64,000 nucleotides of DNA from Chrysogorgia sp. JL179-B06 (taxonomy: Eukaryota > Cnidaria > Anthozoa > Scleralcyonacea > Chrysogorgiidae): positions 458,792-522,791 of the forward strand of contig JAYKKM010000451.1 of NCBI GenBank assembly GCA_035772405.1, in the 5' to 3' direction. The translations under genes were made by a program, and so were the position numbers. The notes under the pieces were generated by a model, which saw only the letters and a program-made list of their open reading frames with translations, was not told where the DNA came from and did no database searches. Positions 47,101-62,100 of this stretch are shown in pieces. Position 1 is the first letter of the stretch. The number at the start of each line of letters is the position of its first letter.

Positions 47101-50100
47101 GTATTTGGAGTTTGTTCCTCATGTGTGGTTTATTTATTACCAAATTTGTTTAGTTTAAGTTCCTCAGCTTCATTGGCTGGGCACTGTTTTAACCTGATGG
47201 TTAAAGCAATTTGTTCTCCAGGTATTTGGAGTTTGCTCTTTATATGAGGTTAAAACAGCTTTGTTTTAACACAACTTTGTTTTGTTTAAGGTCCTCAGCT
47301 TCACTGGCTGGGGCACTGTTTTAACCTTAGGGTTAAACAATTGTTCTCCACGTGTTTGGAATTTGTTCCTCATGTGAGGTTTATTTATTACCAACTTTGT
47401 TTAGTTTAAGGTCCTCGCCTTTATTGGCTGGGGCAGTGTTTTAACTTTATGGTTAAAGCAATTTGTTCCCCATGTATTTGGAGTTTGCTCCTCATGTGAG
47501 GTTAAAACAGCTTTGTTTTAACACAACTTTGTTTGGTTTAAGGTCCTCAGCTTCATTGGCTGGTGCACTGTTTTAACTTTATGGTTAATCCAATTTGTTC
47601 TCTATGTATTTCGAGTTTGTTCCTCGTTTGAGGTTAAAACAGCTTTGTTTTAACACAACTTTGTTTGGTTTAAGGTCCTCAGCTACATTGGCTGGGGTAC
47701 TGTTTTAATCTTTGGGTGAAGCAATTGTTCTGCATGTATTTGGAATTTGTTCCTCATGCGAAGTTTATTTATCACCAACTTTGTTTGGTTTAAGGTCCTC
47801 ACCTTCATTGGCTGGGGCACTGTTTTAACCTTGGGGTTAAGAAATTTGTTCTCCATGTATTTTGAGAACTTGGCTGGGACACTGTTTTTAGCTGGAGCAC
47901 TGTATTTGGTGAAATTGGCTAGGGCACTTTTTTAACATTAGGGTTAAAGCAATTTGTTCTCCATGTATTTGGAGTTTGTTCCAAATAAGTTTATTCATTA
48001 CCAACTTTGTTTGGTTTAGGTTCCTCCAATTCATTTGCAGGGGCATTTTTTAACCTTAGGGTTAAAGCAATTTGTTCTCCATGTATTTGGAGAACTTGGC
48101 TGGGGCACTGTTTTTGGCTGGAGCACTGTATTTGGAGAAATTAGCTGGGGCACTGTTTTTTGGCTCGGGCACTGTTTTTGGTGCACTGTTTTAAACTTAT
48201 GGTTAAAGCAATTTGTTCTCCATGTATTTGGAGTTTGTTCCTCATGTGAGGTTAAAACAGCTTTGTTTTAGCACAACTTTGATGGGTTTAAGGTCTTCAG
48301 CTTCATTGACTGGTGCACTGTTTTAACCTTATGGTTAAACCAATTTGTTCTCTATGTATTTCGAGTTTGTTTCTCATGTGAGGTTAAAACAGCTTTGTTT
48401 TAACACAACTTTGTTTGGTTTAAGGTCCTCAGCTACATTGGCTGGGGTACTGTTTTAATCTTTGGGTTAAGCAATTGTTCTGCATGTATTTGGAATTTGT
48501 TCCTCATGCGAAGTTTATTTATCACCAATTTTGTTTGGTTTAAGGTCCTCACCTTCATTGGCTGGGGCACTGTTTTAACCTTGGGGTTAAGAAATTTGTT
48601 CTCCATGTATTTTGGGAACTTGGCTGGGACACTGTTTTTGGCTGGAGCACTGTATTTGGTGAAATTGGCTGGGGCACTTTTTTAACATTAGGTTTAAAGC
48701 AATTTGTTCTCCATGTATTTGGAGTTTGTTCCAAATAAGTTTATTCATTACCAACTTTGTTTGGTTTAGGTTCCTCCAATTCATTTGCTGGGGCATTTTT
48801 TAACCTTACGGTTAAAGCAATTTGTTCTCCATGTATTTGGAGAATTTGGCTAGGGCACGGTTTTTGGCTGGAGCACTGTATTTGGAGAAATTAGCTGGGG
48901 CACTGTTTTTGGCTCGGGCACTGTTTTCTGGCTCGGGCACTGTTTTTGGTGCACTGTTGTAAACTTATCGTTTAAAGCAATTTGTTCTCCATGTATTTGG
49001 AGTTTGTTCCTCATGTGAGGTTAAAACAGCTTTGTTTTAGCACAACTTTGTTTGGTTTAAGGTCCTCAGCTTCATTGACTGGTGCACTGTTTTAACCTTA
49101 TGGTTAAACCAATTTGTTCTCTATGTATTTCGAGTTTGTTCCTCATGTGAGGTTAAAACAGCTTTTATTTAACATAACTTTGTTCGGTTTAAGGTCCTCA
49201 GCTTCATTGGCTGGGGCACTGTTTTAACCTTAGGGTTAAACAATTGTTCTCCACGTGTTTGGAATTTGTTCCTCATGCGAGGTTTATTTATTACCAACTT
49301 TGTTTAGTTTAAGGTCCTCGCATTTATTGGCTGGGGCACTTTTTTAACCTTATGGTTAAAGCAATTTGTTTCCCATGTATTTGGAGTTTGCTCCTCATGT
49401 GAGGTTAAAACAGCTTTGTTTTAACACAAATTTGTTTGGTTTAAGGTCCTCAGCTACATTGGCTGGGGCACTGTTTTAATCTTTGGGTTAGGCAATTGTT
49501 CTGCATGTATTTGGAATTTGTTCCTCATGCGAAGTTTATTTATCACCAACTTTGTTTGGTTTAAGGTCCTCACCTTCATTGGCTGGGGCACTGTTTTAAC
49601 CTTGTGGTTAAACAATTTGTTCTCCATGTATTTAGAGAACTTGGCTGGGGCACTGTTTTTGGCTGGGGCACTGTATTTAGAGAAATTTGCTGGAGCACTG
49701 TATTTAGAGAAATTAGCTGGGGCACTGTATTTAGAGAAATTAGCTGGGGCACTGTATTTGGGGAAATAAGCTGGGGTACTGTTTTAACCTGAGGGTTAAG
49801 CAATATGTTCTCCATGTATTTGGAGAACTTGGTTGGGGCACTGTTTTTGGCTGGGGCACAGTATTTAGTGAAATTGGCTGAGGCACTGTTTTAACATTAA
49901 GTTTAAAGAAATGTGTTCTCCATGTATTTGGAGTTTGTTCCTCGTGTGAGGTTTATTTATCACCAACTTTGTTTTAGTTTAACAGCTTCATTGGCTTGGG
50001 CACTGTTTTAACCTAAGGGTTAAAGCAATTTGTTCTCCATGTATTTGGAGTTTGTTCCTCGTGTGACGTTTACTTTTCACCAACTTTGTTTGATTTAAGA

Positions 50101-53100
50101 TCCTCCCTTCATTAGCTGGGGCACTCTTTTAACCTTAGACTTAAAGCAATTTGTTCTCCATGTATTTGGATAACTTGGCTGGGGCACTGTTTTTGGCTGG
50201 AGCGCTGTATTTGGAGAAATTAGCTGGGGCACCATATTTGGAGAAATTAGCTTGGGCACTGTTTTAACCTCAGGGTTAAAGCAATTTGTTCTTGATGTAT
50301 GCGGAGTTTTAAAGCAATTTGTTCTCCGTGTATTTGGAGAACTTGTCTGGGGCACTATTTTTGGCTGGGGCACTGTATTTGGTGAAATTGGCTGGAGCAC
50401 TGTTTTAACATTAGGGTTAAAAAATTTGTTCTCCATGTATTTGGAGTGTTAAAGCAATTTGTTCTCCATGTATTTGGAGAACTTTGCTGGGACACTGTTT
50501 TTGGCTGGAGCACTGTATTTGGAGAATTAGCTGGGGTACTGCATTTGCAGAAATTAGCTGGGGCACTGTTTTAACCTTATGGTTAAAGCAGTTGTTCACC
50601 ATGTACATGTATTTGGAGTTTGTTCCTCATGCGAGGTTTATTTATTACCAACTTTGTTTAGTTTAAGGTCCTCAGCTTCATTGGCTGGGTCACTGTTTTA
50701 ACCTTGGCGATAAGCAATTGTTCCCCATGTACATGCATTTGGAGTTTGTTCCTCATGCGAGGTTTATCTATTACCAACTTTGTTTAGTTTAAGGTCCTCA
50801 GTTTCTTTGGCTGGGACACTGTTTTAACCTTAGCGTTAATGCAATTTGTTCTCCATGTATTTGGAGAACTTGGCTGGGGCACTATTTTTGGCCGGGGCAC
50901 TGTATTTGGAGAAATTAGCTGGGGTACTGTTTTAACCTTATGGTTAAAGCAGTTGTTCTCCATGTACATGTATTTGGAGTTTGTTCCTCATGCGAGGTTT
51001 ATTTATTTCCAACTTTGTTTAGTTTAAGGTCCTCAGCTTCATTGGCTGGGTCACTGTTTTAACCTTGGCGATAAGCAATTGTTCTCCATGTACATGCATT
51101 TGGAGTTTGTTCCTCATGCGAGGTTTATTTATTACCAACTTTGTTTTGTTTAAGGTCCTCAGCTTCTTTGGCTGGGACACTGTTTTAACCTTAGGGTTAA
51201 TGCAATTTGTTCTCCATGTATTTGGAGAACTTGGCTGGGGCACTGTTTTTGGTTCAAGCACTGTTTTCTGGCTCGGGCACTGTTTTTTTTGGCTCGGGCA
51301 CTGTTTTTGGTGGAGCACTGTATTTGGAGAAATTAGCTGGGGCACTGTATTTGGAGAAATTAGCTGGGGCACTGTTTTAACCTTAGGATTAAAGCAATTT
51401 GTTCTCCATGTATGCGGAGTTTTAAAGCAATTTGTTCTCCATGTATTTGGAGAACTTGGCTCGGGCACTGTTTTTGGCTGGGGCACTGTATTTGGTGAAA
51501 TTGGCTGGGCATCGTTTTAATATTAGGGTTAAAGAAATTTGTTGTCCATGTATTTGGACTGTTAAAGCAATTTGTTCTCCATGTATTTGGAGAACTTTGC
51601 TGGGACACTGTTTTTGGCTGGAGCACTGTATTTGGAGAATTAGCTGGGGCACTGTTTTAACCTTAGTATTAAAGAAATTTGTTATCCATGTATTTGGAGT
51701 TTGTTCCTCATGTGAGGTTTATTTATTACAAACATTGTTTGGTTTAAAGTTCTCAGCTTAATTGGCTAGGGCACTGTTTTAACCTTAAGTGTTAAAGCAA
51801 TTTCTTCTTCATGTATTTGGAGTACTTGGCTGGGGCACTGTTTTTGTCTGGAGCATGTATTTGGAGAAATTAGCTGGGGCACTGTATTTGCAGAAATGAG
51901 CTGGGGCACTGTTTTAACCTTAGGATTAAAGACAATTTGTTCTCCATGTATTTGGAGTTTGTTCCTCATGTGAGGTTTATTTATTACAAACATTGTCAGT
52001 TTAAGATCCTCACCTTCATTGGCTGGGGCACTGTTTTAACCTTAGGGTTAAAGCAATTTGTTCTCCATGTATTTGGAGTTTTCTCCTCATGCGAGGTTAA
52101 ACAGCTTTGTTTTTACACAACTTTGTTTGGTTTAAAGTCCTCAGCTTCATTGGCTACGGCACTGTTTTAACCTTAAGTGTTAAAGCAATTTCTTCTGCAT
52201 GTATTTGGAGAACTTGGCTGGGGCACTGTTTTTGTCTGGAGTACTGTATTTGGAGAAATTAGCTGGGGCACTGTATTTGGAGAAATTAGCTGGGGCACCG
52301 TTTTAACCTTAGGATTAAAGCAATTTGTTCTCCATGTATTTGGAGTTTGTTCCTCATGTGAGGTTTATTTATTACAAACATTGTCAGTTTAAGATCCTCA
52401 CCTTCATTGGCTGGTGCATTGTTTTAACCTTAGGGTTAAAGCAATTTGTTCTCCATGTATTTGGAGTTTTCTCCTCATGCGAGGTTAAACAGCTTTGTTT
52501 TAACACAACTTTGTTTGGTTTAAGGTCCTCACGTTCATTGGCTAGGGCACTGTTTTAACCTTAAGTGTTAAAGCAATTTGTTCTCCATGTATTTGGAGAA
52601 CTTGGCTGGGGCACTGTTTTTGTCTGGAGCACTGTATTTGGAGAAATTAGCTGGGCACTGAATTTGGAGAAATTAGCTGGGGCACAGTTTTAACCTTAGG
52701 GTTAAAGCAATTTGTTTCCCATGTATTTGGAGTTTGCTCCTCATATGAGGTTAAAACAGATTTGTTTTAACACAACTTTGTTTTGTTTAAGGTCCTCAGC
52801 TTCATTGGCTGGTGCACTGTTTTAACCATTATGGTTAATCCAATTTGTTCTCTATGTATTTCGAGATTTTCCTCGTGTGAGGTTAAAACATCTTGGTTTT
52901 AACACAACTGTGTTTGGTTTAAAGTCCTCAGCTTCATTGGCTGGGACACTGTTTTAATCTTTGCGTTAAGCAATTGTTCTACATGTATTTGGAATTTTTT
53001 CCTCATGTGAGGTTTATTTATTACCAACTTTGTTTGGTTTAAGTTTCTCAGTGTCTTTGGCTGGCGCACTGTTTTAACCTTTGGGTTAAAGCTATTTGTT

Positions 53101-56100
53101 CTCCATGTATTTGGAGTTTGTTCCTCATGCGTGGTTTATTTATTACCAAATTTGTTTAGTTTAAGTTCCTCAGCTTCATTGGCTGGGCACTGTTTTAACC
53201 TGATGGTTTAAAGCAATTTGTTCTCCAGGTATTTGGAGTTTGCTCTTTATATGAGGTTAAAACAGCTTTGTTTTAACACAACTTTGTTTGGTTTAAGGTC
53301 CTCAGCTTCACTGGCTGGGGCACTGTTTTAACCTTAGGGTTAAACAATTGTTCTCGGGCACGTGTTTGGAATTTGTTCCTCATGTGAGGTTTATTTATTA
53401 CCAACTTTGTTTAGTTTAAGGTCCTCGCCTTTATTGGCTGCGGCACTGTTTTAACTTTATGGTTTAAATCAATTTGTTCCCCATGTATTTGGAGTTTGCT
53501 CCTCATGTGAGGTTAAAACAGCTTTGTTTTAACACAACTTTGTTTGGTTTAAGGTCCTCAGCTTCATTGGCTGGTGCACTGTTTTAACTTTATGGTTAAT
53601 CCAATTTGTTCTCTATGTATTTCGAGTTTGTTCCTCGTTTGAGGTTAAAACAGCTTTGTTTTAACACAACTTTGTTTGGTTTAAGGTCCTCAGCTACATT
53701 GGCTGGGGTACTGTTTTAATCTTTGGGTGAAGCAATTTGTTCTGCATGTATTTGGAATTTGTTCCTCATGCGAAGTTTATTTATCACCAACTTTGTTTGG
53801 TTTAAGGTCCTCACCTTCATTGGCTGGGGCACTGTTTTAACCTTGGGGTTAAGAAATTTGTTCTCCATGTATTTTGAGAACTTGGCTGGGACACTGTTTT
53901 TGGCTGGAGCACTGTATTTGGTGAAATTGGCTAGGGCACTTTTTAACATTAGGGTTAAAGCAATTTGTTCTCCATGTATTTGGAGTTTGTTCCAAATAAC
54001 TTTATTCATTACCAACTTTGTTTCGTTTAGGTTCCTCCAATTCATTTGCTGGGGCATTTTTTAACCTTAGGGTTAAAGCAATTTGTTCTCCATGTATTTG
54101 GAGAACTTGACTGGCGCACTGTTTTTGGCTGGAGCACTGTATTTGGAGAAATTAGCTGGGGCACTGTTTTTTGGCTCGGGCACTGTTTTTGGTGCACTGT
54201 TTTAAACTTATGGTTAAAGCAATTTGTTCTCCATGTATTTGGAGTTTGTTCCTCATGTGAGGTTAAAACAGCTTTGTTTTAGCACAACTTTGATGGGTTT
54301 AAGGTCTTCAGCTTCATTGACTGGTGCACTGTTTTAACCTTATGGTTAAACCAATTTGTTCTCCATGTATTTGGAGAACTTGACTGGGGCACTGTTTTTG
54401 GCTGGAGCACTGTATTTGGAGAAATTAGCTGGGGCACTGTTTTTTGGCTCGGGCACTGTTTTTGGTGCACTGTTTTAAACTTATGGTTAAAGCAATTTGT
54501 TCTCTATGTATTTCGAGTTTGTTTCTCATGTGAGGTTAAAACAGCTTTGTTTTAACACAACTTTGTTTGGTTTAAGATCCTCAGCTACATTGGCTGGGGT
54601 ACTGTTTTAATCTTTGGGTTAATGCAATTGTTCTGCATGTATTTGGAATTTGTTCCTCATGCGAAGTTTATTTATCACCAATTTTGTTTGGTTTAAGGTC
54701 CTCACCTTCATTGGCTGGGGCACTGTTTTAACCTTAGGGTTAAAGAAATTTGTTCTCCATGTATTTGAAGAACTTGGCTGGGACACTGTTTTTGGCTGGA
54801 GCACTGTATTTGGTGAAATTGGCTGCGGGCACTTTTTTAACATTAGGTTTAAAGCAATTTGTTCTCCATGTATTTGGAGTTTGTTTCCAAATAAGTTTAT
54901 TCATTACCAACTTTGTTTGGTTTAGGTTCCTCCAATTCATTTGCTGGGGCATTTTTTAACCTTACGGTTAAAGCAATTTGTTCTCCATGTATTTGGAGAA
55001 TTTGGCTAGGGCACGGTTTTTGGCTGGAGCACTGTATTTGGAGAAATTAGCTGGGGCACTGTTTTTGGCTCGGGCACTGTTTTCTGGCTCGGGCACTGTT
55101 TTTGGTGCACTGTTGTAAACTTATCGTTAAAGCAATTTGTTCTCCATGTATTTGGAGTTTGTTCCTCTTGTGAGGTTTTAAAACAGCTTTGTTTTAGCAC
55201 AACTTTGTTTGGTTTAAGGTCCTCAGCTTCATTGACTGGTGCACTGTTTTAACCTTATGGTTAAACCAATTTGTTCTCTATGTATTTCGAGTTTGTTCCT
55301 CATGTGAGGTTAAAACAGCTTTGTTTTAACATAACTTTGTTCGGTTTAAGTTCCTCAGCTTCATTGGCTGGGGCACTGTTTTTAACCTTAGGGTTAAACA
55401 ATTGTTCTCCACGTGTTTGGAATTTGTTCCTCATGCGAGGTTTATTTATTACCAACTTTGTTTAGTTTAAGGTCCTCGCATTTATTGGCTGGGGCACTTT
55501 TTTAACCTTATGGTTAAAGCAATTTGTTTCCCATGTATTTGGAGTTTGCTCCTCATGTGAGGTTAAAACAGCTTTGTTTTTTAACACAAATTTGTTTGGT
55601 TTAAGGTCCTCAGCTACATTGGCTGGGGTACTGTTTTAATCTTTGGGTTAGGCAATTGTTCTGCATGTATTTGGAATTTGTTCCTCATGCGAAGTTTATT
55701 TATCACCAACTTTGTTTGGTTTAAGGTCCTCACCTTCATTGGCTGGGGCACAGTTTTAACCTTGGGGTTAAGAAATTTGTTCTCCATGTATTTTGAGAAC
55801 TTGGTCGGGACACAGGTTTTTGCTGGAGCACTGTATTTGGTGAAATTGGCTAGGGCACTTTTTTAACATTAGGGTTAAAGCAATTTGTTCTCCATGTATT
55901 TGGAGTTTGTTCCAAATAATTTTATTCATTACCAACTTTGTTTGGTTTAGGTTCCTGCAATTCATTTGCTGGGGCATTTTTTAACCTTAGGGTTAAAGCA
56001 ATTTGTTCTCCATGTATTTGGAGAACTTGGCTGGGGCACTGTTTTTGGCTGGAGCACTGTATTTGGAGAAATTAGCTGGGGCACTGTTTTTGGCTCGGGC

Positions 56101-59100
56101 ACTGTTTTTTGGCTCGGGCACTGTTTTTGGTGCACTGTTTTAAACTTATGGTTAAAGCAATTTGTTTTCTATGTATTTGGAGTTTGTTCCTCATGTGAGG
56201 TTAAAACAGCTTTGTTTTAACACAACTTTGTTTGGTTTAAGGTCCTCAGCTTCATTGGCTGGGATACTGTTTTAATCTGTGGGTTAAGCAATTGTTTCTA
56301 CATGTATTTGGAATTTGTTCCTCATGCGAAGTTTATTTATCACCAACTTTGTTTGGTTTAAGGTCCTCACATTCATTGGCTGGGGCACTGTTTTAACCTT
56401 GGGGATAAGCAATTGTTCTCCATGTACATGTATTTGGAGTTTGTTCCTCATGCGAAGTTTATTTGTTACCAATTTTGTTTCGTTTAAGGTCCCATCTTCA
56501 TTGGCTGGGGCACTGTTTTAAACCTTGTGGTTAAACAATTTGTTCTCCATGTATTTAGAGAACTTGGCTGGGGCACTGTTTTTGGCTGGGGCACTGTATT
56601 TAGAGAAATTAGCTGGAGCACTGTATTTAGAGAAATTAGCTGGGGCACTGTATTTAGAGAAATTAGCTGGGGGCACTGGTATTTGGGGAAATTAGCTGGG
56701 GTACTGTTTCAACCTGAGGGTTAAGCAATATGTTCTCCATGTATTTTGGAGAACTTGGTTGGGGCACTGTTTTTGGCTGGGGCACAGTATTTAGTGAAAT
56801 TGGCTGAGGCACTGTTTTAACATTAAGTTTAAAGAAATGTGTTCTCCATGTATTTGGAGTTTGTTCCTCGTGTGAGGTTTATTTATCACCAACTTTGTTT
56901 TAGTTTAACAGCTTCATTGGCTTGGGCACTGTTTTAACCTAAGGGTTAAAGCAATTTGTTCTCCATGTATTTGGAGTTTGTTCCTCGTGTGACGTTTACT
57001 TTTCACCAACTTTGTTTGATTTAAGATCCTCCCTTCATTAGCTGGGGCACTCTTTTAACCTTAGGGTTAAAGAAATTTGTTCTCCATGTATTTGGAGTGT
57101 TAAACCAATTTGTTCTCCATGTATTTGGAGAACTTTGCTGGGACAATGTTTTTGGCTGGAGCACTGTATTTGGAGAATTAGCTGGGGTACTGCATTTGCA
57201 GAAATTAGCTGGGGCACTGTTTTAACCTTATGGTTAAAGCAGTTGTTCACCATGTACATGTATTTGGAGTTTGTTCCTCATGCGAGGTTTATTTATTACC
57301 AACTTTGTTTAGTTTAAGGTCCTCAGCTTCATTGGATGGGTCACTGTTTTAACGTTGGCGATAAGCAATTGTTCTCCATGTACATGCATTTGGAGTTTGT
57401 TCCTCATGCGAGGTTTATCTATTACCAACTTTGTTTAGTTTAAGGTCCTCAGTTTCTTTGGCTGGGACACTGTTTTAACCTTAGCGTTAATGCAATTTGT
57501 TCTCCATGTATTTGGAGAACTTGGCTGGGGCACTATTTTTGGCCGGGGCACACTGTATTTGGAGAAATTAGCTGGGGTACTGTTTTAAACCTTATGGTTA
57601 AAGCAGTTGTTCTCCATGTACATGTATTTGGAGTTTGTTCCTCATGCGAGGTTTATTTATTTCCAACTTTGTTTAGTTTAAGGTCCTCAGCTTCATTGGC
57701 TGGGTCACTGTTTTAACCTTGGCGATAAGCAATTGTTCTCCATGTACATGCATTTGGAGTTTGTTCCTCATGCGAGGTTTATTTATTACCAACTTTGTTT
57801 TGTTTAAGGGTCCTCAGCTTCTTTGGCTGGGACACTGTTTTAACCTTAGGGTTAATGCAATTTGTTCTCCATGTATTTGGAGAACTTTGGCTGGGGCACT
57901 GTTTTTGGTTCAAGCACTGTTTTTTTGGCTCGGGCACTGTTTTTTTTGGCTCGGGCACTGTTTTTGGTGGAGCACTGTATTTGGAGGAAATTAGCTGGGG
58001 CACTGTATTTGGAGAAATTAGCTGGGGCACTGTTTTAAACCTTAGGATTAAAGCAATTTGTTCTCCATGTATGCGGAGTTTTAAAGCAATTTGTTTCTCC
58101 ATGTATTTGGAGAACTTGGCTCGGGCACTGTTTTTTGGCTGGGGCACTGTATTTGGTGAAATTGGCTGGGGCAATCGTTTTAATATTAGGGTTAAAGAAA
58201 TTTGTTGTCCATGTATTTGGACTGTTAAAGCAATTTGTTCTCCATGTATTTGGAGAACTTGGCTGGGACACTGTTTTTGGCTGGAGCACTGTATTTGGAG
58301 AAATTAGCTATATGGCACTGTATTTGGAGAAATTAGCTATGGCACTGTATTTGGAGAAATTAGCTGGGGCACTTTTTTAACCTTAGTATTAAAGCAATTT
58401 GTTCTCCATGTATTTGGAGTTTTGTTCCTCATGTGAGGTTTATTTATTACAAACTTTGCTTGGTTTAAAGTACTCAGCTTCATTGGCTAGGGCACTGTTT
58501 TAACCTTAGGGTTAATGAAATTTGTTCTCCATGTATTTGGAGTTCGTTCTTCATGTGAAGTTTATTTATTACCAATTTTGTTTGGTTTAAGGTCCTAACC
58601 TTCATTGGCTGGGGCACTGTTTTAAAACCTTGGGGTTAAACAATTTCTTCTCCATGTATTTGAAGAACTTGGCTGGGGCACTGTATTTGGAGAAATTGGC
58701 TGGGGCACTGTTTTTAACATTAGGGTTAAAGAAATTTGTTCTCCATGTATTTGGAGTTTGTTCCTCATGTGAGGTTTATTTATTACAAACTTTGTTTGAT
58801 TTAAGATCCTCAGCTTCATTGGCTGGGTGCGTTGTTTTAACCTTAGGGTTAATGAAATTTGTTCTCCATGTATTTGGAGTTTGTTCTTCATGCGAAGTTT
58901 ATTTATTACCAATTTTGTTTGGTTTAAGGTCCTCACGTTCATTGGCTGGGGCACTGTTTTAACCTTGGGGTTAAACAATTTGTTCTCCATGTATTTGAAG
59001 AACTTGGCTGGGGCACTGTTTTTGGCTGGGGCACTGTATTGGGAGAAATTGGCTGGGGCACTGTTTTAACATTAGGGTTAAAGAAATTTGTTCTCCATGT

Positions 59101-62100
59101 ATTTGGAGTGTTAAAGCAATTTGTGCTCCATGTATTTGGAGAACTTGGTTGGCGCACTGTTTTTGGCTGGAGTACTATATTTGGAGAAATCAGCTGGGGC
59201 ACTGTATTTGGAGGAATTAGCTGGGGCACTGTTTTAACCTTAGGATTAAAGCAATTTGTTATCCATGTATTTGGAGTTTGTTCCTCATGTGAGGTTTATT
59301 TATTACCAACATTGTTTGGTTTAAAGTCCTCAGCTTCATTGGCTAGGGCACTGTTTTAACCTTAAGTGTTAAAGCAATTTCTTCTTCATGTATTTGGAGA
59401 ACTTGTCTGCGACACTGTTTTTGGCTGGAGCACTGTATTTGGAGTAATTAGCTGGGGCACCGTTACAACCTTAGGGTTTAAAGCAATTTCTTCTTCCATG
59501 TATTTGGAGAACTTGGCCTGGCGCACTGTTTTTGGCTGGGGCACTGTATTTGGAGGAATTAGCTGGGGCACTGTATTTGGAGGAATTAGCTGGGGCACTG
59601 TTTTAACCTTAGGATTAAAGCAATTTGTTATCCATGTATTTGGAGTTTGTTCCTCATGTGAGGTTTATTTATTACAAACTTTGTTTGATTTAAGATCCTC
59701 AGCTTCATTGGCTGGTGCGTTGTTTTTAACCTTAGGGTTAATGAAATTTGTTCTCCGTGTATTTGGAGTTTGTTCCTCATGCGAAGTTTATTTATTACCA
59801 ATTTTGTTTAGTTCACTGTTTTAACCTTAGGGTTAAAGCAATTTGTTCTCCATGTATTTGAAGAACTTGGCTGGGGAACTGTTTTTGGCTGGGTACTGTT
59901 TTTGGTCTGGGCATTGTATTTGGAGAAATTGGCTGCGGCACTGTTTTAACATTAGGGTTAAAGAAATTTGTTCTCCATGTATTTGGAAGTTTGTTCCTCA
60001 TGTGAGGTTTATTTATCACCAACTTTGTTTAGTTCACTGTTTTAACCTTAGGGTTAAAGCAATTTGTTCTCCATGTATGCGGAGTTTTAAAGCAATTTGT
60101 TCTCCATGTATTTGGAGAACTTGGCTGGGGCACTGTTTTTGGCTGGGGGCACTGTATTTGGTGAAATTGGCTGGGGCATCGTTTTAATATTAGGGTTAAA
60201 GAAATTTGTTGTCCATGTATTTGGAGTGTTAAAGCAATTTGTTCTCCATGTATTTGGAGAACTTGGCTGGGACACTGTTTTTGGCTGGAGCACTGTATTT
60301 GGAGAAAATTAGCTATGGCACTGTATTTGGAGAAATTAGCTGGGGCACTGTATTTGGAGAAATTAGCTGGGGCACTGTATTTGGAGAAATTAGCTGGGGC
60401 ACTGTTTTAACCTTGGGGTTAAGAAATTTTTTCTCCATGTATTTGGAGTTTGTTCCAAATAAGTTTATTCATTACCAACTTTGTTTGGTTTAGGTTCCTC
60501 CAATTCATTTGCTGGGGCATTTTGTAACCTTAGGGTTAAAGCAAATTGTTCTCCATGTATTTGGAGAACTTTGCTGGGGCACTGTTTTTGGCTGGAGCAC
60601 TGTATTTGGAGAAATTAGCTGGGCACTGTTTTTGGCACGGGCACTGTTTTTTGGCTCGGGCACTGTTTTTGGTGGAGCACTGTATTTGGAGAAATTAGCT
60701 GGGTCACTGTTTTAACCTTAGGGTTAAAGCAATGTGTTCTCCATGTATTTGGAGTTTTCTCCTCATGCGAGGTTAAACAGCTTTGTTTTAACGCAACTTT
60801 GTTTTGTTTTAGGTCCTCAGCTTCATTGGCTGGCGCACTTTTTTAACCTTAGGGTTAAAGCAATTTGTTCCCAGTGTATTTGGAGTTTGTTCCTCATGTG
60901 AAGTTTATTTATCACCAACTTTGTTTAGTTTAAGGTCCTCACCTTCATTGGCTGGGGCACTGTTTTAACCTTAGGCTTAAAGCAATTTGTTCTCCATGTA
61001 TCTGGAGAACTTGGCTGGGGCACTGTTTTTGGCTGGAGCACTTTATTTGGAGAAATTAGCTGTGGCACCGTATTTGGAGAAATTAGCTTGGGCACTGTTT
61101 TAACCTTAGGGTTAAAGCAATTTGTTCTTCATGTATGCGGACTTTTAAAGCAATTTGTTCTCCATGTATTTGGAGAACTTGTCTGGGGCACTGTTTTTGG
61201 CTGGAGCACTGTATTTGGAGACATCAGCTGGGGCACCGTTACAACCTTAGGGTTAAAGCAATTTCTTCTCCATGTATTTGGAGAACTTGGCTGGCGCACT
61301 GTTTTTGGCTGGAGCACTGTATTTGGAGACATCAGCTGGGGCACCGTTACAACCTTAGGGTTAAAGCAATTGTTCTCCATGTATTTGGAGTTTGTTCCTC
61401 ATGTGAGGTTTATTTATTACCAACATTGTTTGGTTTAAGATCCTCACCTTCATTGGCTGGGGCACTGTTTTAACCTTAGGGTTAAAGCAATTTGTTCTCC
61501 ATGTATTTGGAGTTTTCTCCTCATGCGAGGTTAAACAGCTTTGTTTTAACACAACTTTGTTTGGTTTAAGGTCCTCAGCTTCATTGGCTAGGGCACTGTT
61601 TTAACCTTAAGTGTTAAAGCAATTTCTTCTCCATGTATTTGTAGAACTTGTCTGGGGCACTGTTTTTGTCTGGAGCACTGTATTTGGAGAAATTAGCTGG
61701 GGCACTGTATTTGGAGAAATTATCTGGGGCACAGTTTTAACCTTAGGGTTAAAGCAATTTGTTTCCCATGTATTTGGAGTTTGCTCCTCATATGAGGTTA
61801 AACAGATTTGTTTTAACACAACTTTGTTTGGTTTAAGTTCCTCAGCTTCGTTGTCTGGTGCACTGTTTTAACCTTATGGTTAATCCAATTTGTTCTCTAT
61901 GTATTTCGAGTTTTTCCTCGTGTGAGGTTAAAATATCTTCGTTTTAACACAACTTAGTTTTTCTCCATGTATTTGGAGTTTGTTCCTCATGTGTGGTTTA
62001 TTTATTACCAAATTTGTTTAGTTTAAGTTCCTCAGCTTCATTGGCTGGGCACTGTTTTAACGTTATGGTTAAAGCAATTTGTTCACCATGTATTTGGAGT

